Origin: Nitrosospira sp. NpAV
GTDB lineage: Bacteria > Pseudomonadota > Gammaproteobacteria > Burkholderiales > Nitrosomonadaceae
Direction of reading: 5' to 3'
Length of the DNA: 57,523 bases
NCBI RefSeq assembly: GCF_000832065.1
Contig: NZ_JXQM01000020.1
Location: 1 to 57,523, forward strand
Shown here: one piece after another, positions 10,074-17,620 of the stretch
Layout: each line of letters starts with the position of its first letter
Numbering within the stretch: the stretch's first letter is position 1
Program-made: the position numbers and the translations under genes
Notes under the pieces: model-generated
Seen by the model: the letters and a program-made list of their open reading frames with translations, nothing else
Databases searched by the model: none
Told to the model about the DNA's origin: nothing

Positions 10074-10166
10074 GGAGAGGTACCGAAGTGGCCATAACGG
10101 CGCTGACTCGAAATCAGATGGTCAGGGTAACCTGGCACGTGGGTTCGAATCCCACCCTCTCCGCCA
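10074..10166 (+). tRNA. tRNA-Ser, anticodon CGA (integration target)
   Basis: The acceptor strands GGAGAGG (10074-10080) and CCTCTCC (10156-10162) pair fully. G at 10163 is the discriminator and CCA is encoded at 10164-10166. The anticodon loop CTCGAAA gives CGA, which reads UCG serine codons. The T-loop GTTCGAATC and a long variable arm fit a class II tRNA-Ser. The gene is intact, and its 3' end doubles as the left attachment site of the island. Confidence 0.95.
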
Positions 10167-11667
10167 ATTGTAACCGCTTGCTTGTAAACCCACCTAACAC
10201 CTTGAAGGGTAATGGGGTATCGGTGGTTCTAAGTCCTGTATTCCGATGATATTGAAATCCACCCGGAACCACGAGTTTGAGCACGGCATGTCGATCCGAT
10301 AGTCGCCCGGAACTCCAGAGTTTATGCGGCTTAGCGATAAAGTCGAGGCTGGTTCTAAGTGCCGCATCGAATGAACGCCTCGGGCGCAACGATTGGCCGG
10401 ATTTTTCGACCAGAACGGCTCTGTCAGTCTCGAATTTCTTGATCCGGGATTCGTAAGCCTTCACCATTGAATCGCTATCCGTCTCAACCAGCCTGTCCAT
10501 CAATTGCTCGATCTTGGTATTCAGCTTATGTATTTCATCCTCAAGCGCCTTTCCGCGCTGCGCGATCTGCGCCTGCCGGTAATTCCACCATGTCTCGAAC
10601 ATCCTGCTCGCAGTTTTGAATAGCGGCACGGAAGGTTCGAGCGTGTGCAACAGAGCTTCGAACTCGCCCTCGATCTTCTCGCGTCTGATGGCTTTACCAT
10701 AGCTCTCACAACGTTTGCTAGTAAAGCAGTAGTAGTACGGATAGTGCTTACTGCGCCCCTTGGTCCAGCAAGCAGTGAGCGGGTTATCGCAATCAGCGCA
10801 ACGTACCGCCCCCCTTAGCGGAAAATCCTCGTTCAAATTTTTTCGCGCAGGTATCTTGGGTTTTTCCTGCATGCGATGTTGGATTTTTTGAAACGTCGCC
10901 AGCGAGACCAAAGGCTCGTTCTGTGCGGGGCGTAAAGACACATCCATGATGTCCGACTGGATATGCGCGGCATAAATTACCCGGCTTAAGATACGGTTGA
11001 CGTGTTCGTTGGTGACTTCGCCCTTGGCGTTCTTGGGGAATTCAGGAAATTGTTCAAAGTAGCGTTTCACCTCTGCCCTGAGCTGGAAGCGCCCGCTGGC
11101 GTACCCTTCCAACCCCTCGGCAACAATGCTCGCCAACGGCTCGTTTCGTACCAGCACCTTCCCATGGCCCGGTTTCGAGGCGTACTTATAACCGATGGGT
11201 GCGAAATGCACCCAATACCCATTCAGCATACGCGCCCTACGCCGGTTGCGTGTTTGTTCCGCGTTCTTCTGACGATGATGTTGCGATACACTGGCAAGCA
11301 GGTGCTCGATCAATAACGAGTCCGAGTCTTCCCCGAAGGACAGGCTCGGAGAGGCTAGCTTTGCACCCGCCTCGGCAATTTTTTTTCGCAAATTAAGGTG
11401 TGCAGAAATCCCTCTTGCCAGTCTGCTCAAATCGTCGATGATAATTGTCAAATTGTCCTTACGATGCGCACGCGCAAACTTGAGCATCGCCTGCATGCCG
11501 GGGCGGTCAATCAGGGACCCGGATTCAGAATCCTCAAACTGCCCAATCACATCCATATGACGATGACGTGCAAACTCGCGGCAGCGAGTGGCTTGTGAGG
11601 CCAATCCCGCGCCTTCCGTTGTTTGCCGCTTAGTCGATACTCTACAATAAATCAATGCCTTATCCAT
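10114..11667 (-). CDS. int: Large serine recombinase (element integrase)
   Basis: A 517-aa large serine recombinase as integrated. It has a catalytic resolvase domain at about 1-145 with Ser11 in YCRVSTKRQ, a recombinase domain, then a zinc ribbon (residues around RCADC ... CFTSKRC) and a coiled coil. The ATG at 11667 has AAAGGAG about 9 nt upstream and overlaps the previous gene's stop (ATGGATAA). The last 14 codons (504-517, ending CQVTLTI) are read antisense from the tRNA-Ser gene, with the stop in the anticodon-stem region. Excision should replace those 14 residues by a 32-residue tail encoded at 36912-37007. Large serine integrases normally act with a recombination directionality factor; none is recognised with certainty here. 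Confidence 0.9.
   Translation of the reverse strand: MDKALIYCRVSTKRQTTEGAGLASQATRCREFARHRHMDVIGQFEDSESGSLIDRPGMQAMLKFARAHRKDNLTIIIDDLSRLARGISAHLNLRKKIAEAGAKLASPSLSFGEDSDSLLIEHLLASVSQHHRQKNAEQTRNRRRARMLNGYWVHFAPIGYKYASKPGHGKVLVRNEPLASIVAEGLEGYASGRFQLRAEVKRYFEQFPEFPKNAKGEVTNEHVNRILSRVIYAAHIQSDIMDVSLRPAQNEPLVSLATFQKIQHRMQEKPKIPARKNLNEDFPLRGAVRCADCDNPLTACWTKGRSKHYPYYYCFTSKRCESYGKAIRREKIEGEFEALLHTLEPSVPLFKTASRMFETWWNYRQAQIAQRGKALEDEIHKLNTKIEQLMDRLVETDSDSMVKAYESRIKKFETDRAVLVEKSGQSLRPRRSFDAALRTSLDFIAKPHKLWSSGRLSDRHAVLKLVVPGGFQYHRNTGLRTTDTPLPFKVLGGFTSKRLQLAERVGFEPTCQVTLTI
10152..10169 (+). other. Left attachment site (attL) in the tRNA-Ser 3' end
   Basis: Bases 10158-10169 (TCTCCGCCAATT) recur exactly at 37007-37018. 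Bases 10152-10166 (CCACCCTCTCCGCCA) recur exactly at 40931-40945. The tRNA stays complete, so this end carries the target gene and sequence to its right is element DNA. The integrase reading frame crosses the site. Confidence 0.8.
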
Positions 11668-11983
11668 TGGGCTTGCTCCTTTCACTGTTGCCTGCTTCAG
11701 CGCTTTGATTGAACGGTTGCGCTGCCTTTCCTGTTTGATCGTTTTTATCTTCATTCAACGCAGCATATAAAAATGTCGGCATGATCATCTGCACCGCATC
11801 CATGTCCAGATTGAGATCGCACATGGTGCGCATGATATCCCACAGGATCGAAAGTAATTCGTTTTCCTGCTCGGTAGTCAGCTCGAACTCGGTCAAGTCC
11901 TCACGGTATGCATCGCAATCGAGTGTGGGGACAGGGATGACCTCCTGTTTGTTTTTACCCGGTGTAGCTGTTTCTTCGTTCAT
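11660..11983 (-). CDS. Small acidic protein coupled to the integrase
   Basis: A 107-aa acidic protein with no domain I recognise. I start at the ATG at 11983, 8 nt from a GGAGG site, rather than at the GTG five codons upstream. The first third is Glu/Asp-rich. The middle (EQENELLSILWDIMRTMCDL) looks helical and amphipathic. Its stop overlaps the integrase start by 8 bp, so the two are translationally coupled. By position it is a candidate directionality factor or accessory partner of the serine integrase, but that is context only. Confidence 0.75.
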   Translation of the reverse strand: MNEETATPGKNKQEVIPVPTLDCDAYREDLTEFELTTEQENELLSILWDIMRTMCDLNLDMDAVQMIMPTFLYAALNEDKNDQTGKAAQPFNQSAEAGNSERSKPNG

Positions 11984-12203
11984 GCTTGCATCCTCCACGT
12001 TATCAAAGCGCTGCCCTGCAGGCTAATAATTCCTCTATCGGTCCTCTTCGTTGTTAAAAAGAGCAACAACTGAATAGAACAAATAGAGAACATAGTTTTA
12101 ATTAAATAGCAATAAAATCCTATTGTTACCGTTAAGATTCCGGGGGAAATCCGCATTTCTTTCCGTAACGGTTTTCCGTATGGAATAGCTCTTCAAGCTT
12201 CTT

Positions 12204-12644
12204 CTAGCGTTGCGGCACCCGCTGTCTCTGCACCTCACAATCTCTTTGCACGGCGTGCTCCGGCTGCTCAAGCGTGCGGTGCTGCTCCCGTTGCCGGTTG
12301 AGATCGGCCAGCCGGGTGTCACGTTGTTCACGCAACCATGCGCGGTTGAATGTCTCTCGGATGGGAGCCTGCTCGAATTCAGGCCGCAGTTCGGGAAACG
12401 GCTTGTCCCGTTTCACCATCTGCGAGCCGCCCCCGCTGCGCTCACTGTCACCGCGCCGCTGCGCCTCTGTTTGTTCCATCGCCCTGATCTGCTTGCCGAT
12501 ATAGGGATCGCGGGCCAGATCGAAATCCCGATGGAGCGGTGGCGCTTTTTGGAAGCTTTCAGGGTTATCGTTTGCCAGTTCCGGGTGCTTTCCAGCAAAG
12601 CTCGTCGTTGAAGGTGCCGCCGGACTGTCAGCGTTCCGGGCCAT
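12204..12644 (-). CDS. Hypothetical hydrophilic protein of the element backbone
   Basis: A 146-aa very charged protein, rich in Arg, Gln and Glu, with a predicted coiled-coil C-terminal half (REQRDTRLADLNRQREQHR). No enzymatic motif or membrane segment is seen. It overlaps the next gene upstream (12628-12942) by 17 bp, so the two are probably co-translated. Its place between traG and the integrase suggests a role in mobilization or DNA processing, which is inference. The opposite strand also has open frames here, but the gene order and overlap favour the minus strand. Confidence 0.65.
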   Translation of the reverse strand: MARNADSPAAPSTTSFAGKHPELANDNPESFQKAPPLHRDFDLARDPYIGKQIRAMEQTEAQRRGDSERSGGGSQMVKRDKPFPELRPEFEQAPIRETFNRAWLREQRDTRLADLNRQREQHRTLEQPEHAVQRDCEVQRQRVPQR

Positions 12645-12942
12645 GATCCGGCACCCGGCCTTTATCTACGGATGGCTGCGCAGCCCGCTCTTCCTGATAC
12701 TCCTGCATGCGTTGATCGCGTTGTTCGCGCAAGGTAATGCGCCCGTCAATCGGCACACTGTCCAGAACAAGCTCGGCACCGCGCCCGTCCTTGTGCATCC
12801 ACATCGCGCCCACGCGGTTCCAGTATTCCCTGCCGTCCGGGGTGCCGCGCACCGCATAGGCAATCTGGTCGGGCTTGCGTCCCGCGTGCGAGGGTGAATC
12901 TTCATGCGGCGTGTCGTTTGAATTTCGGTTGCTCATGGTCAA
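12628..12942 (-). CDS. Hypothetical small conserved-looking protein of the element backbone
   Basis: A 104-aa protein whose middle (residues about 26-70) has a compact pattern including YAVRGTPDGREYWNRVG and GAELVLDSVPIDGR. This resembles small beta-sheet proteins often found next to conjugation genes, but I cannot name a family. The C-terminal third is charged. The start at 12942 lies two codons before a second ATG (12936). It overlaps the 146-aa gene downstream. Confidence 0.65.
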   Translation of the reverse strand: MTMSNRNSNDTPHEDSPSHAGRKPDQIAYAVRGTPDGREYWNRVGAMWMHKDGRGAELVLDSVPIDGRITLREQRDQRMQEYQEERAAQPSVDKGRVPDHGPER

Positions 12943-13020
12943 ATCCTCATTGAATTGCCTGCATGGATCGATACCGCTACCCGGATGCAGGCCAAGCCGG
13001 GAAGCAGGTAAAATCGACGC

Positions 13021-13314
13021 TTACAGGGGCGTTTGCCGTCTTGTTCGCCGGTCGATGATCACGATCACGGGGCAGTCATCGCCCACGTTGCGCTCGATCA
13101 ATCCGCGCCCGCCGAGATAAACGCAGTCGTTGTAATCGCGGTACGTGCCATATTGCTTGTAGGTATACCAGACCAAGAAATGCGGCCCGACAGGCGAAAT
13201 CACCCACGCTGCGATGAGCAGCAGGAACCAGTGGCGCAGCAGATAGGTCACGCCGCGCAGGAACACCGACAGCCACGCAAACGGGCGGTATTTTTTGGGG
13301 GAATAGGTTTTCAT
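13021..13314 (-). CDS. Hypothetical inner-membrane protein
   Basis: A 97-aa protein with a basic N-terminus (MKTYSPKKYR) followed by about 35 hydrophobic residues that could form one or two membrane segments (HWFLLLIAAWVISPVGPHFL). A cytoplasmic or periplasmic tail contains two cysteines. It starts 9 bp after the end of traG on the same strand, so it is very probably in the traG operon. The function is unknown. Confidence 0.65.
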   Translation of the reverse strand: MKTYSPKKYRPFAWLSVFLRGVTYLLRHWFLLLIAAWVISPVGPHFLVWYTYKQYGTYRDYNDCVYLGGRGLIERNVGDDCPVIVIIDRRTRRQTPL

Positions 13315-13323
13315 CGTTTTGTC

Positions 13324-15078
13324 CTATAGGCGCAGTTTGATTTTTTTTCGGAAGGGCTTGCCATGGAACGGGTTGATTGCGACTTGCGAGCGCCACGGCT
13401 CGATCTCGGCATAACTCACCGGCTCGAACAGAATGGGGCGATGCTGGCGGACGAACAGGATGCCTGCCTTCATGCGCCGGATTTCATCGGGCGTGGCGAG
13501 CGGGCGAGCCGCTTCGCTCAGATTTTCGTTCAGCCCGAACTGGTCGATGGAGCGGCTGGTGCCCATGGCCGTCACGGTTTGATCCCCCAGCATCTGTCTG
13601 GAAATCAGTTCCAGCGTTTTGGGCGAGCGCTGGCCGGGCAGGAACTGCTTTACTTCAGTCTCGCTTAGGACCGTGTCGAGCGCCGACTTGCCGTAGACGC
13701 GTTCGAACGCAGCCAAGTCCTGAAAGATGAGGTGAAGCCTAAGTCCGTACGATCTGCCCCATGTCAGCAGATTCTCCAGCCCGTTGACCTTGTAATTCGT
13801 GGCCTCGTCCAGAATGAAATACACGGGCCGCTCTTTATTGGGATGGCGCTTTACCGCCGTCGTGCAGCACCACTGCATCAAACCGATATAGGCTTTGTAC
13901 GCCTCCATGCGGCTGGCATCGGCCACGATGAATAACGTAGTCGGTGTTTTGCCTTCCTTGAGATCGTTCATGCTAAAGGTCGAGCGGCCCATGGCCGGGG
14001 CCAGCCGCCCGAATGCGAATGGAGCTAACGATTGCTGAGCGCCGGTGATGAAGCTGCCGAAGGTACGGCTCTCGTTCCCCGACATCAAGGTAATCAGGTT
14101 ATGTGCTATGGCCCTGACCAGCGCCGCGAACTGAGCCACATCCCGTGAATCGTGCACTTTGGCCCATTCGGTCTGCTCGATGGGAAACGGACCGTCTGGA
14201 TGCGGTTTGCCTTCGATATCGACCCCGGCAATCCACCGTGCGGTGTCTTCGAGACGCTGGCGGTTTTCCAGCAGTAAGGAGACCGATGAAAGCGTGGCAT
14301 CGAATAAGTCCACCATACTTTCAGCCAAGCTTGCAAACCCGGTTATCTGGCGACCGCCTTCCCGGAAGTAAGTATTTTCTGACTCTTTCTCTCCCGGTTC
14401 CGGTTGTATTTGCGTAGCCATCCCAAGCAAATCGGCCATGACATCTCTCAAACCTTCCGGACGGGTCAGGTCGTCAGCAATAATGTCGAGCGGGTTGTAC
14501 GAATCAGTTTGATCGATGATGTCCGCCCATAAATTGCCGGGGTTGAGCACACGCACAATTTCACCACGTTTTTTTAGTGGTGCTTCAAGCATACAAGTAA
14601 GCTCAGCCTTAAAATCTGCTATCACCTTGCTGTGCCGGATCGCCATAGCCATTGGAACGACCGTATAGATGCCCTTGCCGGACCCGGCGGGGGCCACAGT
14701 TAGGGCGTTGGAGGCGTAGTCGAAAAATAAGGCGGGCCGGGAATCGCCCGCATACCGTCCCCAGAACGGCCCGCGCTTGTCTTTGCTCAATTCACGCTTG
14801 AATTCCTTGAGCGCCGCCCATGCAGCCGTGCCATGTTTCCCCGTCGGTTCACGGCTGGCGAAGAAGTCGATGAAATGTGCGGCATTGTCGAGTGCACGAA
14901 TCACGGCTTGCAGGCAGAACAGACCCGCCAGCAAATGGATGAGCGCCGAGAACCAGTCGATACGCCCACCCATCATTGGCGGATTGAGGTTATAGGCCCA
15001 CCACGCCAGCCCCGCCGCGATACCGGCGAGTGACAGCAGGGTGGCGGGGGATTTATGGCTGCGAGAATGTGGAGTCAT
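13324..15078 (-). CDS. traG: TraG/VirD4-type conjugative coupling protein
   Basis: A 584-aa type IV coupling protein ATPase. Two N-terminal membrane segments lie at about 12-31 and 42-63. Walker A is APAGSGKG at residues 129-136, and the Walker B region reads VYFILDEATN. The family's late glutamine-rich VRQHRPILFEP segment is also present. Coupling proteins dock relaxosomes to a type IV secretion channel. It lies in the minus-strand backbone, 30 bp after the VWA gene. Carrying its own coupling protein but no channel genes is a known layout for some mobilizable elements. Confidence 0.9.
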   Translation of the reverse strand: MTPHSRSHKSPATLLSLAGIAAGLAWWAYNLNPPMMGGRIDWFSALIHLLAGLFCLQAVIRALDNAAHFIDFFASREPTGKHGTAAWAALKEFKRELSKDKRGPFWGRYAGDSRPALFFDYASNALTVAPAGSGKGIYTVVPMAMAIRHSKVIADFKAELTCMLEAPLKKRGEIVRVLNPGNLWADIIDQTDSYNPLDIIADDLTRPEGLRDVMADLLGMATQIQPEPGEKESENTYFREGGRQITGFASLAESMVDLFDATLSSVSLLLENRQRLEDTARWIAGVDIEGKPHPDGPFPIEQTEWAKVHDSRDVAQFAALVRAIAHNLITLMSGNESRTFGSFITGAQQSLAPFAFGRLAPAMGRSTFSMNDLKEGKTPTTLFIVADASRMEAYKAYIGLMQWCCTTAVKRHPNKERPVYFILDEATNYKVNGLENLLTWGRSYGLRLHLIFQDLAAFERVYGKSALDTVLSETEVKQFLPGQRSPKTLELISRQMLGDQTVTAMGTSRSIDQFGLNENLSEAARPLATPDEIRRMKAGILFVRQHRPILFEPVSYAEIEPWRSQVAINPFHGKPFRKKIKLRL

Positions 15079-15108
15079 GGTTCTTGCACTCAGAACTTAT
15101 TCAGCGCA

Positions 15109-15762
15109 TCAAAGGTTGGATCGCGCTTCAAACGTAGCCCCGGCCTTTTTCATCCACGCCGTCCATGCGTTTGTGATGTGTTTTTTTTCGGGCCGTTGGA
15201 GTGCGCCGTTGACAGTGATACCGACGCCAATGAACTCGACATGGCATCCTTTGAGAATGCCGGGCGTTGGATCGGGCAACGGCTTTTTATCGATGACAAA
15301 TTGCTTCCCCGTCAATTCTGACGAATGCTCAACTCCATCTGTAAACACAATGACTTTCGCATTTCCGGATGCACACTGGAATTCCCGGTAGCAATCCTCG
15401 AAAAACGACATCAGGCGGGTTTCGTTTTGTGGATTTTTGGCAGCGTCCTCGGCCTTGGCGGCAATGGCTTTCTCCAAAGCCGCTCCCACCTGCGAGGGCC
15501 GCATTTGCGCCGACAGTTTTACGCGCTTGGTCAACTGGAAATTGCGCAGATTGCCATCGCCGAACGTCATCACCGCAACTGTATCGCCCATATTCAAGGC
15601 GCTAACCGTGTCCTTTGCGTACTTGGCGGCGGCATTGCGAAATTCTTTGACTTCGTTGGGATTGGATGAAGACTGATCCAGCGCGAACGTTGCATGCACC
15701 GGGTTCTGTGCATGGCCTACATTGCTCAACGCGGTGAGGAAGAGGAATGGAATGAGTTTCAT
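15109..15762 (-). CDS. Exported von Willebrand factor A-like protein
   Basis: A 217-aa protein with a clear signal peptide (MKLIPFLFLTALSNVGHAQ). Its fold pattern matches a VWA domain: HATFALDQSSSN stands at the MIDAS DxSxS position, AVMTFGDGN comes later and AKVIVFTDGVEHSS marks the last strand. I start at 15762, with AAAGGAG about 8 nt upstream. VWA domains bind protein partners through a metal site. It sits between the 326-aa membrane protein (13-bp gap) and traG, so I infer a role in cell-surface or channel interaction during transfer. Confidence 0.75.
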   Translation of the reverse strand: MKLIPFLFLTALSNVGHAQNPVHATFALDQSSSNPNEVKEFRNAAAKYAKDTVSALNMGDTVAVMTFGDGNLRNFQLTKRVKLSAQMRPSQVGAALEKAIAAKAEDAAKNPQNETRLMSFFEDCYREFQCASGNAKVIVFTDGVEHSSELTGKQFVIDKKPLPDPTPGILKGCHVEFIGVGITVNGALQRPEKKHITNAWTAWMKKAGATFEARSNL

Positions 15763-15775
15763 GGTTGATACTCCT

Positions 15776-16756
15776 TTATTTAAGAACACGGTCAATCACA
15801 CTGCGGATATGCTTCACGGTGTGTGTCTTGAGGATATCGAGACGGGTTTTAACGCCAGATAAATCCGGTTGTTTGCCTAGCACTCGGCCCAACACGGAGT
15901 CCGGCTCATCGTTGCCGGTAAACAGGGCTGGATGGGCTTCCATTGCCGCCTCACCACGTCGCACGAATTGCTCGACCTGGCTGGCAGCCAGTACGGCAGC
16001 GTGGTTTCTGATGAAGTTATCGCTGCGCTGTTCGAGTTGAGCGAGTTCGCTCGCGGTTTTGCGACATGCTTTGTCGTCTGCCAGCAATTGTTTCCATCCC
16101 CGCCGCGCAGCGTTCTGGTTTAACAGGGCGAGAATGATAAGGTGGGCATTCGTGCTGATCGTGTCGATGCATTCTCCGCCCACGAACAGACTCATTATCG
16201 AAATTCCCGTGACAGACCCAACAAAAATCGGCGCGGCGAGCACCATATTCCCTTGCAGCCATGAAACAATGGTCTGTCCCATAGTGCTGACCTGAACCTG
16301 TTCTACCGGCAAACCAAAAATCGCATCCGGCGTTCCTGAGGTTGCCGTAGCAAGGGCACCGGGAAAAAGCAGGATGCTGAGGAATAGGCCTCCTGCCAAT
16401 GCATATAACGGTGCAAACACGGTGCTGAGATTGCGTATCAGCCTTACTGCCCACAGGTCAGGATTATGTTTGCAAAGCCAGTGATAGGTCAGCATAGCCA
16501 TAACCCCTGTCAGGGACAGCAATCCCGCCGAATGCTGCACTACCGGATCTTCAACACCTTGTAACAAGCCGCTGAATACGCCATAGGCAATTGCGATTTC
16601 CACTCCGACTGCACTCAAAAAAATCAGTATCGACAAGATCAAGGGGAGCAGCTTCCACAGCGATTGCCGCGCTTCCTTTCTTATGTTGTTCATGGTGACC
16701 GCCAAGGCAGCGAATTGCTGATCGGTCATCATCGTTATGGGTTTTGTTTTATTCAT
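15776..16756 (-). CDS. Polytopic membrane protein of the element backbone
   Basis: A 326-aa protein with four or five membrane segments in residues about 35-210 (for example LWKLLPLILSILIFLSAVGV and IFVGSVTGISIMSLFVGG). A soluble C-terminal region of about 110 residues follows. No family is recognised. It starts 6 bp after the 113-aa gene and ends 13 bp before the VWA gene, so all three form one unit with traG. It may anchor the VWA protein or help the coupling protein, which is inference. Confidence 0.7.
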   Translation of the reverse strand: MNKTKPITMMTDQQFAALAVTMNNIRKEARQSLWKLLPLILSILIFLSAVGVEIAIAYGVFSGLLQGVEDPVVQHSAGLLSLTGVMAMLTYHWLCKHNPDLWAVRLIRNLSTVFAPLYALAGGLFLSILLFPGALATATSGTPDAIFGLPVEQVQVSTMGQTIVSWLQGNMVLAAPIFVGSVTGISIMSLFVGGECIDTISTNAHLIILALLNQNAARRGWKQLLADDKACRKTASELAQLEQRSDNFIRNHAAVLAASQVEQFVRRGEAAMEAHPALFTGNDEPDSVLGRVLGKQPDLSGVKTRLDILKTHTVKHIRSVIDRVLK

Positions 16757-16762
16757 GTCGCT

Positions 16763-17104
16763 TTACTCCTGATCGTTGTGCCGATGCATCAAGGCGCGAA
16801 TGGTTTGCGGGGAACCCGAACCGGACAGATGGGAAGGAGGATTGTCCGGAGAACCAAGGCTGAGGATGAGGTGCGCATTGGTCATTACACTGCGCGACAG
16901 ATCAGCCATGTCCTGTTGCTTGTTATCAATGGCACGCTGATGCTCATCCGCAAGCGCTTGGTAAAGCTGGACATAGAGCGCTTCGCCCGGCGGATTGAGG
17001 TCGTACAAACTTTCATTTATTTGTTGAAGAAAGGCTTCAGTAGATAATGATCGTGACGCGGTGAATGATCCGGGGGTGTCGTGGTTCTTGTCGGTCGTTC
17101 TCAT
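16763..17104 (-). CDS. Hypothetical protein, first gene of the leftward backbone operon
   Basis: A 113-aa hydrophilic protein of no recognised family. The ATG at 17104 has GGAGGG about 7 nt upstream; the longer frame to 17164 lacks this. The centre is helical (FLQQINESLYDLNPPGEALY). It is the promoter-proximal gene of the long minus-strand backbone, and the operator-like repeats at 17178-17217 lie about 75 bp upstream. Confidence 0.7.
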   Translation of the reverse strand: MRTTDKNHDTPGSFTASRSLSTEAFLQQINESLYDLNPPGEALYVQLYQALADEHQRAIDNKQQDMADLSRSVMTNAHLILSLGSPDNPPSHLSGSGSPQTIRALMHRHNDQE

Positions 17105-17177
17105 ATAGTTTCCCTCCAGCAGTCGTATTGATGACCGGACTATAAATCGAGCTGTAGGGAACAAGCGAGGAAGCGGA

Positions 17178-17217
17178 TTTCCGAAATTTGCGCGTTTTCG
17201 GAAATAAATTTCCGAAA
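17178..17217. promoter_or_regulatory. Operator-like array of three TTTCCGAAA sites
   Basis: TTTCCGAAA occurs at 17178-17186 and 17209-17217. Its reverse complement TTTCGGAAA lies between them at 17196-17204. The cluster lies between the divergent backbone operon (start 17104) and the small plus-strand gene at 17339, where a regulator controlling both would bind. No regulator is identified for it. Confidence 0.5.
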
Positions 17218-17338
17218 GGGGACGGAGGGATTACTGGATAGATATCGGCAAACTATTTTCTTGTCAATTTTCCAGAATGATGATAGCTAGTATCGTCAGT
17301 TGTAGGTGTAAACAGTCAAAAGCGAAAAGGCGCTCGGG

Positions 17339-17554
17339 ATGGCAAAGGAGAAGCCCAAAAGGACCAGACTGTTGTTTGACAAGGAATCCATCGACCCGGC
17401 TGTGTGTCAGGTATTCTTTAATGAAGTTTGCAATGGAGACCGCAAACGCGCGGGTGAACTGGTCAATGAGTTTATGCAGGAAGCTTGTAATAAACGTTAT
17501 GGACCCGGAGCAGAAAAAATCATTGAGTCAATTCGACGACACTTGGAGAAATAA
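17339..17554 (+). CDS. Small hypothetical protein
   Basis: A 71-aa basic protein starting MAKEKPKRTR and ending in a helical segment (KIIESIRRHLEK). GGGATGG at the start gives a weak ribosome site. No known family is recognised. It is divergent from the backbone operon across the TTTCCGAAA array, so it could encode the array's regulator, but no helix-turn-helix is obvious. Confidence 0.5.
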   Translation: MAKEKPKRTRLLFDKESIDPAVCQVFFNEVCNGDRKRAGELVNEFMQEACNKRYGPGAEKIIESIRRHLEK

Positions 17555-17620
17555 ACGAAATCTTTTGGCAAGATTTTGCTTATCGGCATGAGCTACAAGT
17601 AACTGTTTTATACTGCCTAA

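Noticed and set aside
12210-12897. Plus-strand open frames opposite the small backbone genes
   Set aside because: The minus-strand frames overlap one another and continue the traG operon; the plus-strand frames lack starts with ribosome sites.
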